A stretch of DNA of 64,000 bases from Pseudomonas taetrolens. Lineage in GTDB: Bacteria > Pseudomonadota > Gammaproteobacteria > Pseudomonadales > Pseudomonadaceae. Within the stretch, counting starts at the first letter, position 1; each line of letters begins with the position of its first letter. The stretch lies in contig NZ_LS483370.1 in the NCBI RefSeq assembly GCF_900475285.1, positions 2,308,001 through 2,372,000 of the forward strand. Direction: 5' to 3'. The translations under genes and the position numbers were made by a program. Shown here one piece after another: positions 8,712 to 17,410 of this stretch. Below the pieces are notes generated by a model. That model ran no database searches, was not told where the DNA came from, and was given only the letters and a program-made list of their open reading frames with translations.

Positions 8712-9907
8712 ACGGTTTCTCCACCGTGGGCCTGATCGACACTGTCGAGCAACTCCCGGGCTGCCCACTTGTGGAAGTAGTGCGTCGGCAAGTCCATTTC
8801 CGGAGAAAAAGCGCCGCCTCTGTAGCCTGGTGAACTGCGGCCTTTTTGCATGCCTTCCACCGAGGCAATGTCCTCGGCAAATACCACGCGCCAGGATTCC
8901 ATGACAGCCTTGCGAGCGGCATCGTAGAGCGGGTCGAGGGCTTCGTCACCGACATAGAACAACCGCAGGTGCTCAATGGTTTTCCCAGGTGCGACCGGCT
9001 CCAGCATCATGGCGAAGGCATGGTCGGCCTGTATCCCCAGCAACACGTTGGGGAAGAACGACACATATTCAGCGGTGCGCATGCGATCAGCCGGCCAGGA
9101 CGGGAATGTCGGCAGATGGGTGCCGGCAACGTCAGACAGGTTGTAGGCGTAACTGCCTTGCCCGGCGAATTGGTCAAAAAGAATGTTGTAGTGGTCTTCC
9201 AGCTTGGAATAACTGTTCAGGCTTGGGTGAATCCAGGGCAGGTGATAAGCCTCGCAGTAGTTCTCGACCGCCAGCTTCCAGTTGCAGTTGACCTCAATGG
9301 CCATCGCACCGCTGTTGGATTCACGACGCAGCAATGACATGCCGTCATGTCCCAGAAATTGCGTCCAGCGCTGGGTTAACGGAGCCAGAGCGTCTTCCAG
9401 TGCCGGGGCATCACCCGACAAGTTGATGAACACCATGTCCATCCAGATGGCACTGCGCAGTGGTTTCAAACCGTGCTTTTCGCAGGCGAAGCGCTCGTCT
9501 TTGTGCTGGTTGATACCCCCGACATGGGGCGTGCCGCGCAGCGCACCGTTCAGGTCGTAAGTCCAGGAATGGTAAGGGCAACGGATCATGCCCTGAATGG
9601 CGCCGGCTTCCTGCACCAACTTGACCCCGCGATGGCTGCACACGTTATGGAACACCTGCACCTGGCCTTCACGGTTGCGCATGATCAACAGCGGCAGCCC
9701 CATGAAGTCCACCGGTTTGACGTAGGCGTTGGTGGGCAGGTCGGAGGCAAAACCAATGCACGCCCAGTTGCGGCCCATGATCTGGTCGCGGTCCAGCTCG
9801 AAGTAGGGCTGCTCGGTGTAAAAATCATTGGTCAGGCCATGGGCTTGCTCGATAGGAGCCAGCACGGTTTCCAGAATGTGTACGGGGATAAGGTTGGCGA
9901 TGCCCAT
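8708..9907 (-). CDS. Rieske non-haem iron oxygenase of the CntA/GbcA (quaternary amine) type
   Basis: A 399-residue alpha subunit. The Rieske 2Fe-2S ligands are C90-x-H92 and C110-xx-H113; the mononuclear iron ligands are H222, H227 and D346. At the electron-bridge position it has E219 (motif ENYCEAYH) where ring-hydroxylating dioxygenases have Asp; a Glu there is known from carnitine monooxygenase CntA. With the BCCT transporter next door this points to oxidation of a quaternary ammonium substrate (carnitine, a betaine or similar). The start at 9907 has GGAGACAAC upstream; an earlier in-frame ATG at 10042 is less likely. Head of a five-gene operon, divergent from the transporter. Confidence 0.9.
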   Translation of the reverse strand: MGIANLIPVHILETVLAPIEQAHGLTNDFYTEQPYFELDRDQIMGRNWACIGFASDLPTNAYVKPVDFMGLPLLIMRNREGQVQVFHNVCSHRGVKLVQEAGAIQGMIRCPYHSWTYDLNGALRGTPHVGGINQHKDERFACEKHGLKPLRSAIWMDMVFINLSGDAPALEDALAPLTQRWTQFLGHDGMSLLRRESNSGAMAIEVNCNWKLAVENYCEAYHLPWIHPSLNSYSKLEDHYNILFDQFAGQGSYAYNLSDVAGTHLPTFPSWPADRMRTAEYVSFFPNVLLGIQADHAFAMMLEPVAPGKTIEHLRLFYVGDEALDPLYDAARKAVMESWRVVFAEDIASVEGMQKGRSSPGYRGGAFSPEMDLPTHYFHKWAARELLDSVDQAHGGETV

Positions 9908-10225
9908 TATTGTTGTCTCCAGATCGCACGGTTGGTCGGCCTTGTTGGCCTTTGGCTGGAGTGATTCTTCAGGGTGGGGATGAGGTGGGACAAACCATAT
10001 TTCGACGTCGATTGATGAGAAAAAGTCATTCATGAGGTGCATCGCCCTCGGCAGGCAATTCCCCTGTCTTTACGGGGGGGACACATTCCTTTAACTCATT
10101 AATTCATGAGATTAAATGGTTTGTTGAGAACAGGGCGCTCACTCATTGTGAGCCGCGCAATCACTGCATTGCATAACAAAAAAATCCCGTATAGCGCTGT
10201 ACTACAACAACAAGGGAGATAGCCG
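9908..10225. promoter_or_regulatory. Divergent promoter region between Rieske operon and BCCT gene
   Basis: This 318-bp spacer separates two divergent transcripts and must hold both promoters. It contains the interrupted palindrome CTCATTAATTCATGAG at 10095-10110, a possible dimeric regulator site, plus a G-run (10074-10080) and AT-rich stretches. The LysR gene at 11944-12861 is the obvious candidate regulator. No RNA gene or further coding frame is convincing here. Confidence 0.45.
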
Positions 10226-11902
10226 ATGCGTGCTAAAAGTGGCCTTTTCAAAGGCCTCAATCCAACCGTGACAGTGGTGTCGGTCGCCCTGGTCCTCGCT
10301 TTCGTCTTGCTCTGCGCCTTTAAGGGCGACCAGGCCACGTTGGTGTTCAAGACTGCTTCCGACGCCATCCTGCATAACTTCAAATGGTTTTACCTGGCCC
10401 TGGTGAGCGGCCTGTTGTGTGTGCTGCTGATGCTGGCATGGAGCCCTTACGGAGCGCTCAAGCTGGGTCGGGCGCAGGACACACCTGAATTCAGTTTCGG
10501 TGCCTGGATCGCTATGTTGTTCAGTGCCGGCATGGGCATTGGCCTGATCTTCTGGTCGGTCGCCGAGCCGGTCCTGCACTATGCCAATAACCCGTTCGCA
10601 CCGGGCCTGACGGACGAGGCGGCCACGGTCGCGATGCGGCTCACGCTGTTTCATTGGGGCCTGCATCCCTGGGCCATTTTCACCATGATCGGCGTCAGCC
10701 TGGCCTACTTCGCGTATTGCAAAGGCCTGCCGCTGGCCTTGCGTTCAATTCTCTATCCCCTGATCGGTAATCGTATCTACGGGCCTATCGGCCATGTGGT
10801 AGACATTCTTGGGGTGGCGATTACCGCCTTTGGCGTATCACAATCGTTGGGGTTGGGGGTGGTGCAGATCAATACCGGTCTGAATCAGGTGTTCCAGGTA
10901 CCGGTCAGTATCGGTCTGCAGCTATCGATCATCGCCTTCGTCAGCCTTATTGCGGCGGTTTCGCTGGTGGCCGGGTTGTCCAAGGGCATGAAGCGGCTTT
11001 CGACACTGAACATGTGGCTGTCTTTTGGACTGATGCTGGTGGTGCTGTGGTTGGGACCGACCCGCTACATACTCAATTTTTTCTTCGAAGCCACCGGTGA
11101 TTATGTGCAGCACATCGTTGGTCTGAGTTTCTGGACAGACACTCAGGGCGACAGTGAATGGCAAAATAGCTGGACGGCCTTTTACTGGCCCTGGTGGATG
11201 ACCTGGGGCCCCTTCGTGGGCTTGTTCATTGCGCGCATTTCCCGCGGTCGAACCATTCGTGAACTGATCGTCGGAGCCCTTGCCGTGCCGACGCTGGTAA
11301 CCATCTTGTGGATGTCGGTGTTTGGCGGGGCGGCACTCAAGGACGAGCAGCAAGCCCGTCACGCCCATGCACAACTGCCTGTCGCCGAACAGGTTGTGGC
11401 CGCACCGTTTGTGGGAGGAGCTGTGCTTCAGGCCACCCAGAAAGAAACCACGGCTGCCATGTTTACCTTGCTTCAGCGCCTGGATGGTCCCGCCATCGGT
11501 GGGGTATTGTGCCTCATTGTCTGTTTGCTGCTGGCCGTGCACTTTGTGACGGCCGCCGATGCCGGGACGCAGGTGCTGTGCATGCTCAACTCCGTGGGCA
11601 GCATCAATCCGCCCAACTGGATCCGGGTGCTTTGGTGCTTTCTGGAAGGCGCGATTGCCGCCGGTTTACTACTGGCGGGCGGACTGGTGGCGATCCAGAT
11701 GGCAAGCATCATCATCGGCCTGCCTATTGCCTTCTTTCTGCTGGTGACCTGCTTCAGCCTGTTACGCAGTTTGCGTGCCGATACCCAGGCTACCGCCGAG
11801 GGTTGGATGATGCCCGCGACCGCCAATGACTCACTGAATCATCCCGAGGAAGCCGTCTCTGAAAGGATGGCAATGCTGAGGCCTCCCGGCGAACTCGCCT
11901 GA
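10226..11902 (+). CDS. BCCT-family betaine/carnitine/choline transporter
   Basis: A 558-residue inner-membrane transporter with about 12 transmembrane helices. The BCCT signatures are visible: 'GIGLIFWSVAEPVLHY' near residue 108 and the conserved tryptophan-rich segment 'FYWPWWMTWGPFVGLFIAR' near residue 318. An insertion near residue 375-385 is rich in His, Ala and Gln ('QQARHAHAQLPVAEQ'). Start ATG has AAGGGAGA upstream. BCCT proteins import substrates with a quaternary ammonium group, driven by Na+ or H+. Being divergent from the Rieske operon, it is the likely uptake system for that operon's substrate. Confidence 0.93.
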   Translation: MRAKSGLFKGLNPTVTVVSVALVLAFVLLCAFKGDQATLVFKTASDAILHNFKWFYLALVSGLLCVLLMLAWSPYGALKLGRAQDTPEFSFGAWIAMLFSAGMGIGLIFWSVAEPVLHYANNPFAPGLTDEAATVAMRLTLFHWGLHPWAIFTMIGVSLAYFAYCKGLPLALRSILYPLIGNRIYGPIGHVVDILGVAITAFGVSQSLGLGVVQINTGLNQVFQVPVSIGLQLSIIAFVSLIAAVSLVAGLSKGMKRLSTLNMWLSFGLMLVVLWLGPTRYILNFFFEATGDYVQHIVGLSFWTDTQGDSEWQNSWTAFYWPWWMTWGPFVGLFIARISRGRTIRELIVGALAVPTLVTILWMSVFGGAALKDEQQARHAHAQLPVAEQVVAAPFVGGAVLQATQKETTAAMFTLLQRLDGPAIGGVLCLIVCLLLAVHFVTAADAGTQVLCMLNSVGSINPPNWIRVLWCFLEGAIAAGLLLAGGLVAIQMASIIIGLPIAFFLLVTCFSLLRSLRADTQATAEGWMMPATANDSLNHPEEAVSERMAMLRPPGELA

Positions 11903-11918
11903 TGACACAGCCTCCGGC

Positions 11919-11938
11919 ATCGGCCTTCCTTGGCCGAT
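11919..11938. terminator. Hairpin between convergent BCCT and LysR genes
   Basis: ATCGGCC-TTCCTT-GGCCGAT: a 7-bp stem with a 6-base loop, in the 41-bp gap between two converging stop codons. There is no clear T-run, so it may be a weak two-way terminator. Confidence 0.4.
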
Positions 11939-11943
11939 AGCCT

Positions 11944-12861
11944 TCACTCAGCGTCAATCGTCTCCGCCAGATGGGTTAACAACCATTGGCGAAAGCGGTT
12001 GACGCTTTGTCGATTGGCGGCCCGGCCTTGGGGTTCCAGCAGGCAGAACTGGGCATCCGTGCGCAAGTACGTCCCGGTCGGACGCACCAGTTTGCCGGTC
12101 TGTAAGTGGTCGCTCAGCAGGTTTGACCAGGCCAGGGCGATCCCCTGGCCTGCGAGGGCTGACTGGATCAGCATCGAATAGCTATTGATATTGATGCGTC
12201 GCCGGGGCTCCGGAGGGCGCTGGCCCAGCCGCTCGAACCACTCCCGCCAGCCAATCCAGTCCCGTTGCGGGTCCTCAAGCCATAGCCACGTGCATTCACC
12301 AAGGCGCTCCAACGCAGTGATGCCCGGGTTCTGCGCCAGGTATTGTGGACTGCATACCGGGAACATTTCTTCGCTGAACAGCGGCGTGACCTGCATGTTT
12401 TTGGGGGGCGAACTGCAGTAATAAAGCGCCAGATCACAATCCAGGCGCGAGAAGTCATTGACCTGGTCCGTGGCGATGATGCGCAGGTCAATCTCTTCAT
12501 TCTGGCGCTGGAATTCTGAGACCAATGGCAGCAGCCACAGAGATGCCATGGCGGTACTGGTGACCACCGTGACCTGCTGGGCTCCACGCCAGTGGCGAAC
12601 TCCGGCGGTGGCATGGGCCAGTTGCTGGAGCGTTTCACGCACGGTTTCACAATACTGATTGCCAGTGGCGGTCAGGTTGATTTCCCGAGTGGTTCGTACA
12701 AACAGAGCAGTGCCCAGATAGTCTTCAAGCACACGAATCTGGCGGCTGATTGCACCTTGAGTGACATTCAGTTCGCGCGCGGCCAGAGTGAAGCTCATAT
12801 GACGGGCAGCGGCCTCGAATACCACCAGGCTGTTAAGCGGCGGCAAGGGTTGCAGTTTCAT
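11944..12861 (-). CDS. LysR-family regulator, GcvA-like
   Basis: A 305-residue LysR protein: winged-helix DNA-binding domain at about residues 6-65 ('LNSLVVFEAAARHMSFTLAA', 'VTQGAISRQIRVLE') and a periplasmic-binding-protein-like effector domain from about 92. The N-terminus 'MKLQPLPPLNSLVVFEAAAR' is typical of the GcvA/AmpR subgroup. It converges on the BCCT gene and is the only regulator in this locus, so it probably controls the Rieske operon and the transporter from the 9908-10225 region. The inducer is unknown. Confidence 0.9.
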   Translation of the reverse strand: MKLQPLPPLNSLVVFEAAARHMSFTLAARELNVTQGAISRQIRVLEDYLGTALFVRTTREINLTATGNQYCETVRETLQQLAHATAGVRHWRGAQQVTVVTSTAMASLWLLPLVSEFQRQNEEIDLRIIATDQVNDFSRLDCDLALYYCSSPPKNMQVTPLFSEEMFPVCSPQYLAQNPGITALERLGECTWLWLEDPQRDWIGWREWFERLGQRPPEPRRRININSYSMLIQSALAGQGIALAWSNLLSDHLQTGKLVRPTGTYLRTDAQFCLLEPQGRAANRQSVNRFRQWLLTHLAETIDAE

Positions 12862-13038
12862 CAGTTCATCACTTTTTATAATTTTTGTGTCGCGTGCGCA
12901 GAGTGTGCAGAAGGCCGTGAACAGTGGCTAGCCTTTTAAAGGAATCCTTATGCGGATTTTCTCTAGAGATATAAATATCTTTAATCCATTCACTGTTTGA
13001 TACAGCCGCCCGAGTGTTTCGGGTGTGGAATCAGCCCC

Positions 13039-13596
13039 TCAACCACCGCTGACTTTCCAGTGTTTGATGTCATCGCCGAAGACCACTTGCTTCACTTCGT
13101 GGGCAATCCCGTAGACCAGTGAGTCCTGGGCGGCTATGACTTTTTCTTCGGCTGACAGGCATTTGAATATATCCAGTCGGGTCGCGGCATTAGCGGTCTC
13201 GATCTCGTAGATTTTGACATAGCGCGCCAGGTCGTTGTCCAGGCTCGACAGGTACTCGCGCAGACGCTGATGGTCTACAGAGCTTTGATTGAAATACCAG
13301 TTCATGGGATGGATAAGAAAGCGCGAGTGAGGCGTTGTGATCCGCTGTTGAGCCGCGAGAAACATGATGATGCCCATGGACTCGATATTCCCCGCGTTAA
13401 TCGCGCAAATCGGCACCGGTAACGATTTGATAAAGGTGTACAGGGTAAAGCCGAAATTGGTGCTGCCGCCTGTGGTAGAGAGGTTCAGCAGCAGCGAGCT
13501 GGCGCCTTGCTCCAGGGCTTCAAGGCAGCTGTCACGGAAGCGTTCCGTGGTGCCCTGATCGATCTGGCAATGAAAGTGCACGATGTGCTCGGACAT
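13039..13596 (-). CDS. ClpP-fold serine protease homologue
   Basis: A 185-residue protein of the ClpP/crotonase fold. Residues S73 ('NIESMGIIMFL') and H96 ('SRFLIHPMNW') match the ClpP nucleophile and histidine contexts; an aspartate is likely near 'VYGIAHEVKQVV' or upstream of it. Strong AGGAGGTGATT in front of the ATG at 13596 fixes the start. It differs from housekeeping ClpP, has no Clp ATPase beside it, and lies with small stress-type genes. It could be a stand-alone protease for small peptides or a stress-induced paralogue. Known: such stand-alone ClpP-like proteins occur in Pseudomonas. Role here: inferred. Confidence 0.8.
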   Translation of the reverse strand: MSEHIVHFHCQIDQGTTERFRDSCLEALEQGASSLLLNLSTTGGSTNFGFTLYTFIKSLPVPICAINAGNIESMGIIMFLAAQQRITTPHSRFLIHPMNWYFNQSSVDHQRLREYLSSLDNDLARYVKIYEIETANAATRLDIFKCLSAEEKVIAAQDSLVYGIAHEVKQVVFGDDIKHWKVSGG

Positions 13597-13651
13597 TGAA
13601 TCACCTCCTGTCGAGGACAAGGGCCGAAGCCCTTGCCCTGTTGCTCAACAA

Positions 13652-13819
13652 TCAGCTGCGGCCTGCGCCGCCGGGTTGTCCGCCTTTTTTGCCCTGAGAG
13701 GGCGTTTTGTTCCGGTCATTATTAGCGCCTGAGGCATGACCGCCCTTTTTCCCGGCTTCAGATGCTTTCTCTCGATCGTTCGCAAAATTCCCGGGGTTAG
13801 AACGTCCGGTGTTAGCCAT
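13652..13819 (-). CDS. KGG-motif general stress protein (con-10 family)
   Basis: A 55-residue protein, MANTGRSNPGNFANDREKAS..., with two KKGG motifs (residues 24-27 and 44-47) separated by a hydrophilic Gly/Asn/Asp-rich segment. This is the KGG repeat of the con-10/YciG stress proteins, which are disordered and accumulate in stationary phase or under desiccation and osmotic stress. A different reading frame over the same bases gives a 73-residue frame without recognisable features, which I reject. It follows the promoter-distal side of a small cluster with DUF4142 and the ClpP-like gene, all on the minus strand, which suggests a shared stress regulon. Confidence 0.85.
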   Translation of the reverse strand: MANTGRSNPGNFANDREKASEAGKKGGHASGANNDRNKTPSQGKKGGQPGGAGRS

Positions 13820-14372
13820 GATTCGATACCTCTTGGTTCATTGAATTTTGCTCGCCATGGAAGCAAGCATTAATTAGGAGTTGAGTTGGCTTTTGGAAGT
13901 TTTACAAAGTTCGACCCCGTGCGATCAGCGGTCAAATGCTGTGAGCTGATAGGGTTTGTTCAAACTTTTCCATCTAAGCAAACGGTGGAAAGTCAGCGGA
14001 AATAGCTAATGCGGGTTATCGATCCAGCTCACGGCGGAGATTGTTCACCGGGTGAAACATTCAAGGTCCCGATACAACACTATTCATCAACGGTGAATGT
14101 TAACCAGCCAGGGCCGTTTGTCGGTCTTTCGTGTTCGACAATCACGCCGCCAGACCGTGGAAATCCATGGTCGAAGCCACCCGGCAGTCCATTACCACTG
14201 CGATGCGCAAGCAGTTGGGCTTGACCAGATGACAGCGCGAGGAGGGTGGTCGGCCAACGATCGCCTTGCCGTGGCGCAAGACCGCCTGCTCGGATCAGCA
14301 TGTGCTGCGACGGCCTGGCCGGGGTCAAACGGATTTCGCATTGGTCCCGGCTTTTTGGAAAGAGCCGGAGGA
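13820..14372. other. Spacer without a recognisable gene
   Basis: 553 bp between the KGG gene and the DUF4142 gene. Short frames exist on both strands but none resembles a known protein or has a convincing ribosome site. The half nearest the KGG gene is AT-richer and probably holds its promoter. A decayed gene in the GC-rich right half cannot be excluded. Confidence 0.5.
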
Positions 14373-14888
14373 TTAGCGTGCGTGCTGGCTCTGAAGTTTT
14401 TTGGCCATGTCCAGGTGCATTTCCAGCGTAGGCAGCGTCTTCTCGGCGAAGACCTTGAGCGGTGTATCAACGGTTGCTGCGGCCTTTTCCTTGAACAAGA
14501 GCAAGGCTTTTTCGTGAGCTTTGACCTGCTTGTCCGCATAGGTTTTATCGAAGAGCTCCGGGCGTACGTCCAGAGCCATTTTTTTTGCCTCGGTATTGGC
14601 CTGGGCCGTCAATGTGGCGACATCGGGTAGATCGATATCGAGCTTCTTGGCCAGCCCCATCAGGTCCTGATTGGCCCGGGTGTGGTCATCGATCATGTGC
14701 TGGGCGAAGGCTTTGACGTCCGCAGCGCTGCTTTTTTCCAGTGCCACTTTACTGCTTTCGATTTCTGCGATACCGCCTTGCGCCGCTTTTTCGACAAAGT
14801 CATTGGGGGAGCCAGCCATCACTGCAGACACGGAACCTGCCGTCAGCAACACCATCAACCCTATCTGAGCCATGCGTGTGGTGATCAT
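14373..14888 (-). CDS. Exported DUF4142-domain protein
   Basis: A 171-residue protein with a signal peptide (MITTRMAQIGLMVLLTAGSV..., cleavage near 'VMAGS', about residue 26) and a four-helix ferritin-like DUF4142 domain over the rest. Typical features: 'DFVEKAAQGGIAEIESSKVA', 'FAQHMIDDHTRANQDL' and a basic C-terminus. GAGGAGAACG precedes the ATG. DUF4142 proteins are periplasmic or outer-membrane associated, of unknown biochemical role, and often stress-induced. Neighbouring genes (KGG, ClpP-like, DUF1652) fit a stress context. Confidence 0.87.
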   Translation of the reverse strand: MITTRMAQIGLMVLLTAGSVSAVMAGSPNDFVEKAAQGGIAEIESSKVALEKSSAADVKAFAQHMIDDHTRANQDLMGLAKKLDIDLPDVATLTAQANTEAKKMALDVRPELFDKTYADKQVKAHEKALLLFKEKAAATVDTPLKVFAEKTLPTLEMHLDMAKKLQSQHAR

Positions 14889-15021
14889 TTCGTTCTCCTC
14901 GATTTCAGACGACGAAGGCGTCGTTTAACGGTTGAGCCGAGGCGAAGCGAATGGTTTATTTTTTTTCATTGAATTTTCAACATTGAACCCTTCGGCAATG
15001 CCTTGCAGAGATCTCGAGGTT

Positions 15022-15279
15022 TTATCCTTGCGCACGTAGAAGGTGAGAGGACTGTCTGGAGATGACCATTTCCTCCAGTATTTCCCGGATCAGCTTATTC
15101 ATCCCGCACGTGCCGGGGTATTGGGTCCGGTCAATGTTTGCAATGGTGAACTGGTTGGAGCCCGGTGCCAGAATCTCGATCGACAAGCTGGCATCAGGAT
15201 TGATACCGCACGTGACGATGCAATGGGGTAACCGCTGCGAGAGAGCGGTCTCGATTTCACGCTTGCTTAGGGTATCCAT
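15022..15279 (-). CDS. DUF1652-family protein
   Basis: An 85-residue cytoplasmic protein (MDTLSKREIETALSQRLPHC...) ending 'RQSSHLLRAQG'. The pattern of a short amphipathic N-terminal helix, 'PDASLSIEI', 'FTIANIDRTQY' and a C-terminal helix fits DUF1652, a family almost restricted to Pseudomonas. No biochemical role is known. It stands alone, with its own upstream region, between DUF4142 and a spacer. Confidence 0.8.
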   Translation of the reverse strand: MDTLSKREIETALSQRLPHCIVTCGINPDASLSIEILAPGSNQFTIANIDRTQYPGTCGMNKLIREILEEMVISRQSSHLLRAQG

Positions 15280-15754
15280 GGAGTCGCCTAAGAGTGGGTG
15301 GCAAAAAAGATGGACTTATAAGATGTAATGACTACAAGAGGGGCGGCTAATAACCGTGTTGCGGGTCAGTGAGCCGATGTTGTTTGACCGTCATTACACT
15401 TGCCCTATACGAGAATAGCGCCTTTCTCGCATCCATCAGCCCGTGTGCCCTGCCATCCGTCCAGTTACCCGGTTCAGGCAGCGTCCGTGCTGCCGGGGGG
15501 ACAGGTTGAATCGCCAGCCCGTTGGCTAATGGTTGTCCGGGTCACAGCCGCTGCGCTGTTACTCGGTCTTCAGGGGAGGCGGGGCCTCGAAGAACACTTC
15601 ACCAGGGCAGCATTAACCCTACGCCCTGTTGGATGGATTGAACGAATCCTTGGCTTTCGGTGGCTACTCCGCCGCAGAAAATGGAGCTAGACTGGCTTTC
15701 TGGCTGAAACGATTCATCTAGTCGGCCAATCATAATTCCAAGAAAGGATCCGCC
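15280..15754. other. Spacer without a recognisable gene
   Basis: 475 bp between divergent genes. It contains frames of up to 96 codons rich in Arg and Pro that look like GC-driven chance frames. The right end (15700-15754) should hold the promoter and ribosome site (AAGAAAGGA at about 15740) of the exported DUF4432 protein. Confidence 0.5.
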
Positions 15755-16969
15755 ATGAAACTGCTTCCCGTCACCTGCGCCCTTGCAGCGTTGTCCTTTG
15801 GCTCTCACGCTTACGCTTGGGACTTTGTGTTGCTCGACAGCGACAAGCCCGCCAGTAACCTGCGTATAACCAGCGAGCAGTTGGGGCTCAAAGTCGACAA
15901 ACCCTTTTCAGTCAGCATGCGCACCCTGCACGGCGGTCGTCAGGAAGGCGTGAGTCTGATCGATATCGATAACGGCACGATGAAACTGACGGTGGTGCCG
16001 ACCCGTGGCATGAACGTACTCAGTGCCCAGGTCGGCAGTGTGCGGATGGGGTGGGATTCGCCGGTGAAGGAAGTGGTCAACCCGGCGTTCATCGAGTTGA
16101 ACGGTCGCGGCGGCCTGGGCTGGCTCGAAGGCTTCAACGAACTGGTCACCCGGTGTGGTTACGAGTGGGTCGGCCATCCGGGCATGGACAACGGCGAGTT
16201 GCTGACCTTGCATGGTCGCGCGGCGAACATCCCGGCCAGCCGGGTGACCGTGCATATCGACGAAACTCCGCCGTATGCCATCCACGTGCGTGGCGAGTTG
16301 AAAGAGCAGGCATTCAAAAAAGTCGACTTCAGCGTGCAAACCGAGCTGGTCACCGAACCGGGTGCGGCGCACTTTGTGCTTAATGACACGCTGACCAACA
16401 ACGGCGATTACCCGAAAGAATACCAGGCGCTGTACCACAGCAACTTCAGCACGCCGTTTCTGGAGGAGGGCGCCCGCTTTGCGGCACCGGTCAAACAAGT
16501 GTCGCCTTTCAACGACAAAGCCAGGGCTGACCTGGGCGACTGGCAGACTTACCGGGCACCGACACCGGACTACGACGAAACCGTGTACAACGTGGTGCCT
16601 TACGGCGACGCCAAAGGCAACACCTTGACCGTGCTGCATAACAAAGCCGCCAGCCTCGGCGTCGCGGTTGGCTTCAACGTGCAGCAATTGCCGGTGTTCT
16701 CACTGTGGAAAAACACCGATACACGAGGCCAGGGCTACGTCACCGGGCTTGAGCCAGGCACCAGCTTTTCCTACAACCGCCGCTACCAGAGACCATTGAA
16801 TCTGGTGCCGACCATTGGCCCTAAACAACAGCGCCAGTTCCGCATCAGCTACACCTTGCTGACCGATGAACCGGCGGTGAGCAAGGCGTTGCAACAGGTC
16901 AAATCGATCCAGGACGGACGTGCCACAGAAGTGCGGCAGACGCCGTTGGTGGACTTGAGTAAAGAGTGA
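15755..16969 (+). CDS. Exported DUF4432 aldose-epimerase-like protein
   Basis: A 404-residue protein with a signal peptide (MKLLPVTCALAALSFGSHAY, cleavage after about residue 21) followed by a galactose-mutarotase-like beta-sandwich (DUF4432). The visible conserved stretch 'VVPTRGMNVLSAQVG' (about 85-99) and 'TLHGRAANIPA' (about 151-161) are typical, with a likely catalytic Glu near 'YVTGLEPGTSF' (about 328-338). It would act on a sugar in the periplasm. It is monocistronic with a terminator about 150 bp downstream (17116). The substrate is not known. Confidence 0.85.
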   Translation: MKLLPVTCALAALSFGSHAYAWDFVLLDSDKPASNLRITSEQLGLKVDKPFSVSMRTLHGGRQEGVSLIDIDNGTMKLTVVPTRGMNVLSAQVGSVRMGWDSPVKEVVNPAFIELNGRGGLGWLEGFNELVTRCGYEWVGHPGMDNGELLTLHGRAANIPASRVTVHIDETPPYAIHVRGELKEQAFKKVDFSVQTELVTEPGAAHFVLNDTLTNNGDYPKEYQALYHSNFSTPFLEEGARFAAPVKQVSPFNDKARADLGDWQTYRAPTPDYDETVYNVVPYGDAKGNTLTVLHNKAASLGVAVGFNVQQLPVFSLWKNTDTRGQGYVTGLEPGTSFSYNRRYQRPLNLVPTIGPKQQRQFRISYTLLTDEPAVSKALQQVKSIQDGRATEVRQTPLVDLSKE

Positions 16970-17020
16970 TCAGTACCTAGAAGAGGGCGCCTGCAACCGT
17001 CAGGTGTGCGCAGTGATTGA

Positions 17021-17058
17021 CTGGCCTGGCCCGACCTTTTCAGCGTGGGCCAGGCCAG
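17021..17058. repeat. Perfect 12-bp inverted repeat (hairpin)
   Basis: CTGGCCTGGCCC and GGGCCAGGCCAG face each other across a 14-base loop, 50 bp after the DUF4432 stop. There is no T-run. It may pause transcription or protect the 3' end of the mRNA. Confidence 0.55.
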
Positions 17059-17115
17059 GTATCAAACATGGCGCGCATCAAAGCCTGTCGGGATTCCCCA
17101 AGAGCATTTGCCGAT

Positions 17116-17149
17116 GCCGCTGGAACATGCGTTCTAGCGGCTTTTATTT
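17116..17149 (+). terminator. Rho-independent terminator
   Basis: GCCGCTGGAAC-ATGC-GTTCTAGCGGC (one G:T pair) followed by TTTTATTT. It would end transcripts coming from the exported DUF4432 gene. Confidence 0.75.
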
Positions 17150-17410
17150 GCGCATGTCCCATGTTGAACATAGTGATTCTGGACATGGGTCTCGATAGCC
17201 AGGTTGGCCCCAGAACCTCCCGCTTCAATTGGCCACCAAGTCGGCTGACAACACGTGCGCTCAGGTGCGCGTAGTGCCACAGGAATTCGTATCGGTTCTG
17301 CGCACGGCCTATATTTAAGGTAAAGAGGTGTCTATGAACCCCGGGGCTATTCAGAAAGCACTACCGGTCATAACCGTTTCTGACGTGGAATGACCGGATC
17401 GCTTTGCGGA

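Noticed and set aside
13645..13866. 73-residue frame over the KGG gene
   Set aside because: The neighbouring frame starting at 13819 encodes a clean KGG stress protein with two KKGG motifs.
15400..15690. 96-codon plus-strand frame before the DUF4432 gene
   Set aside because: Arg/Pro/Leu-rich without ribosome site or recognisable family; probably a chance frame.
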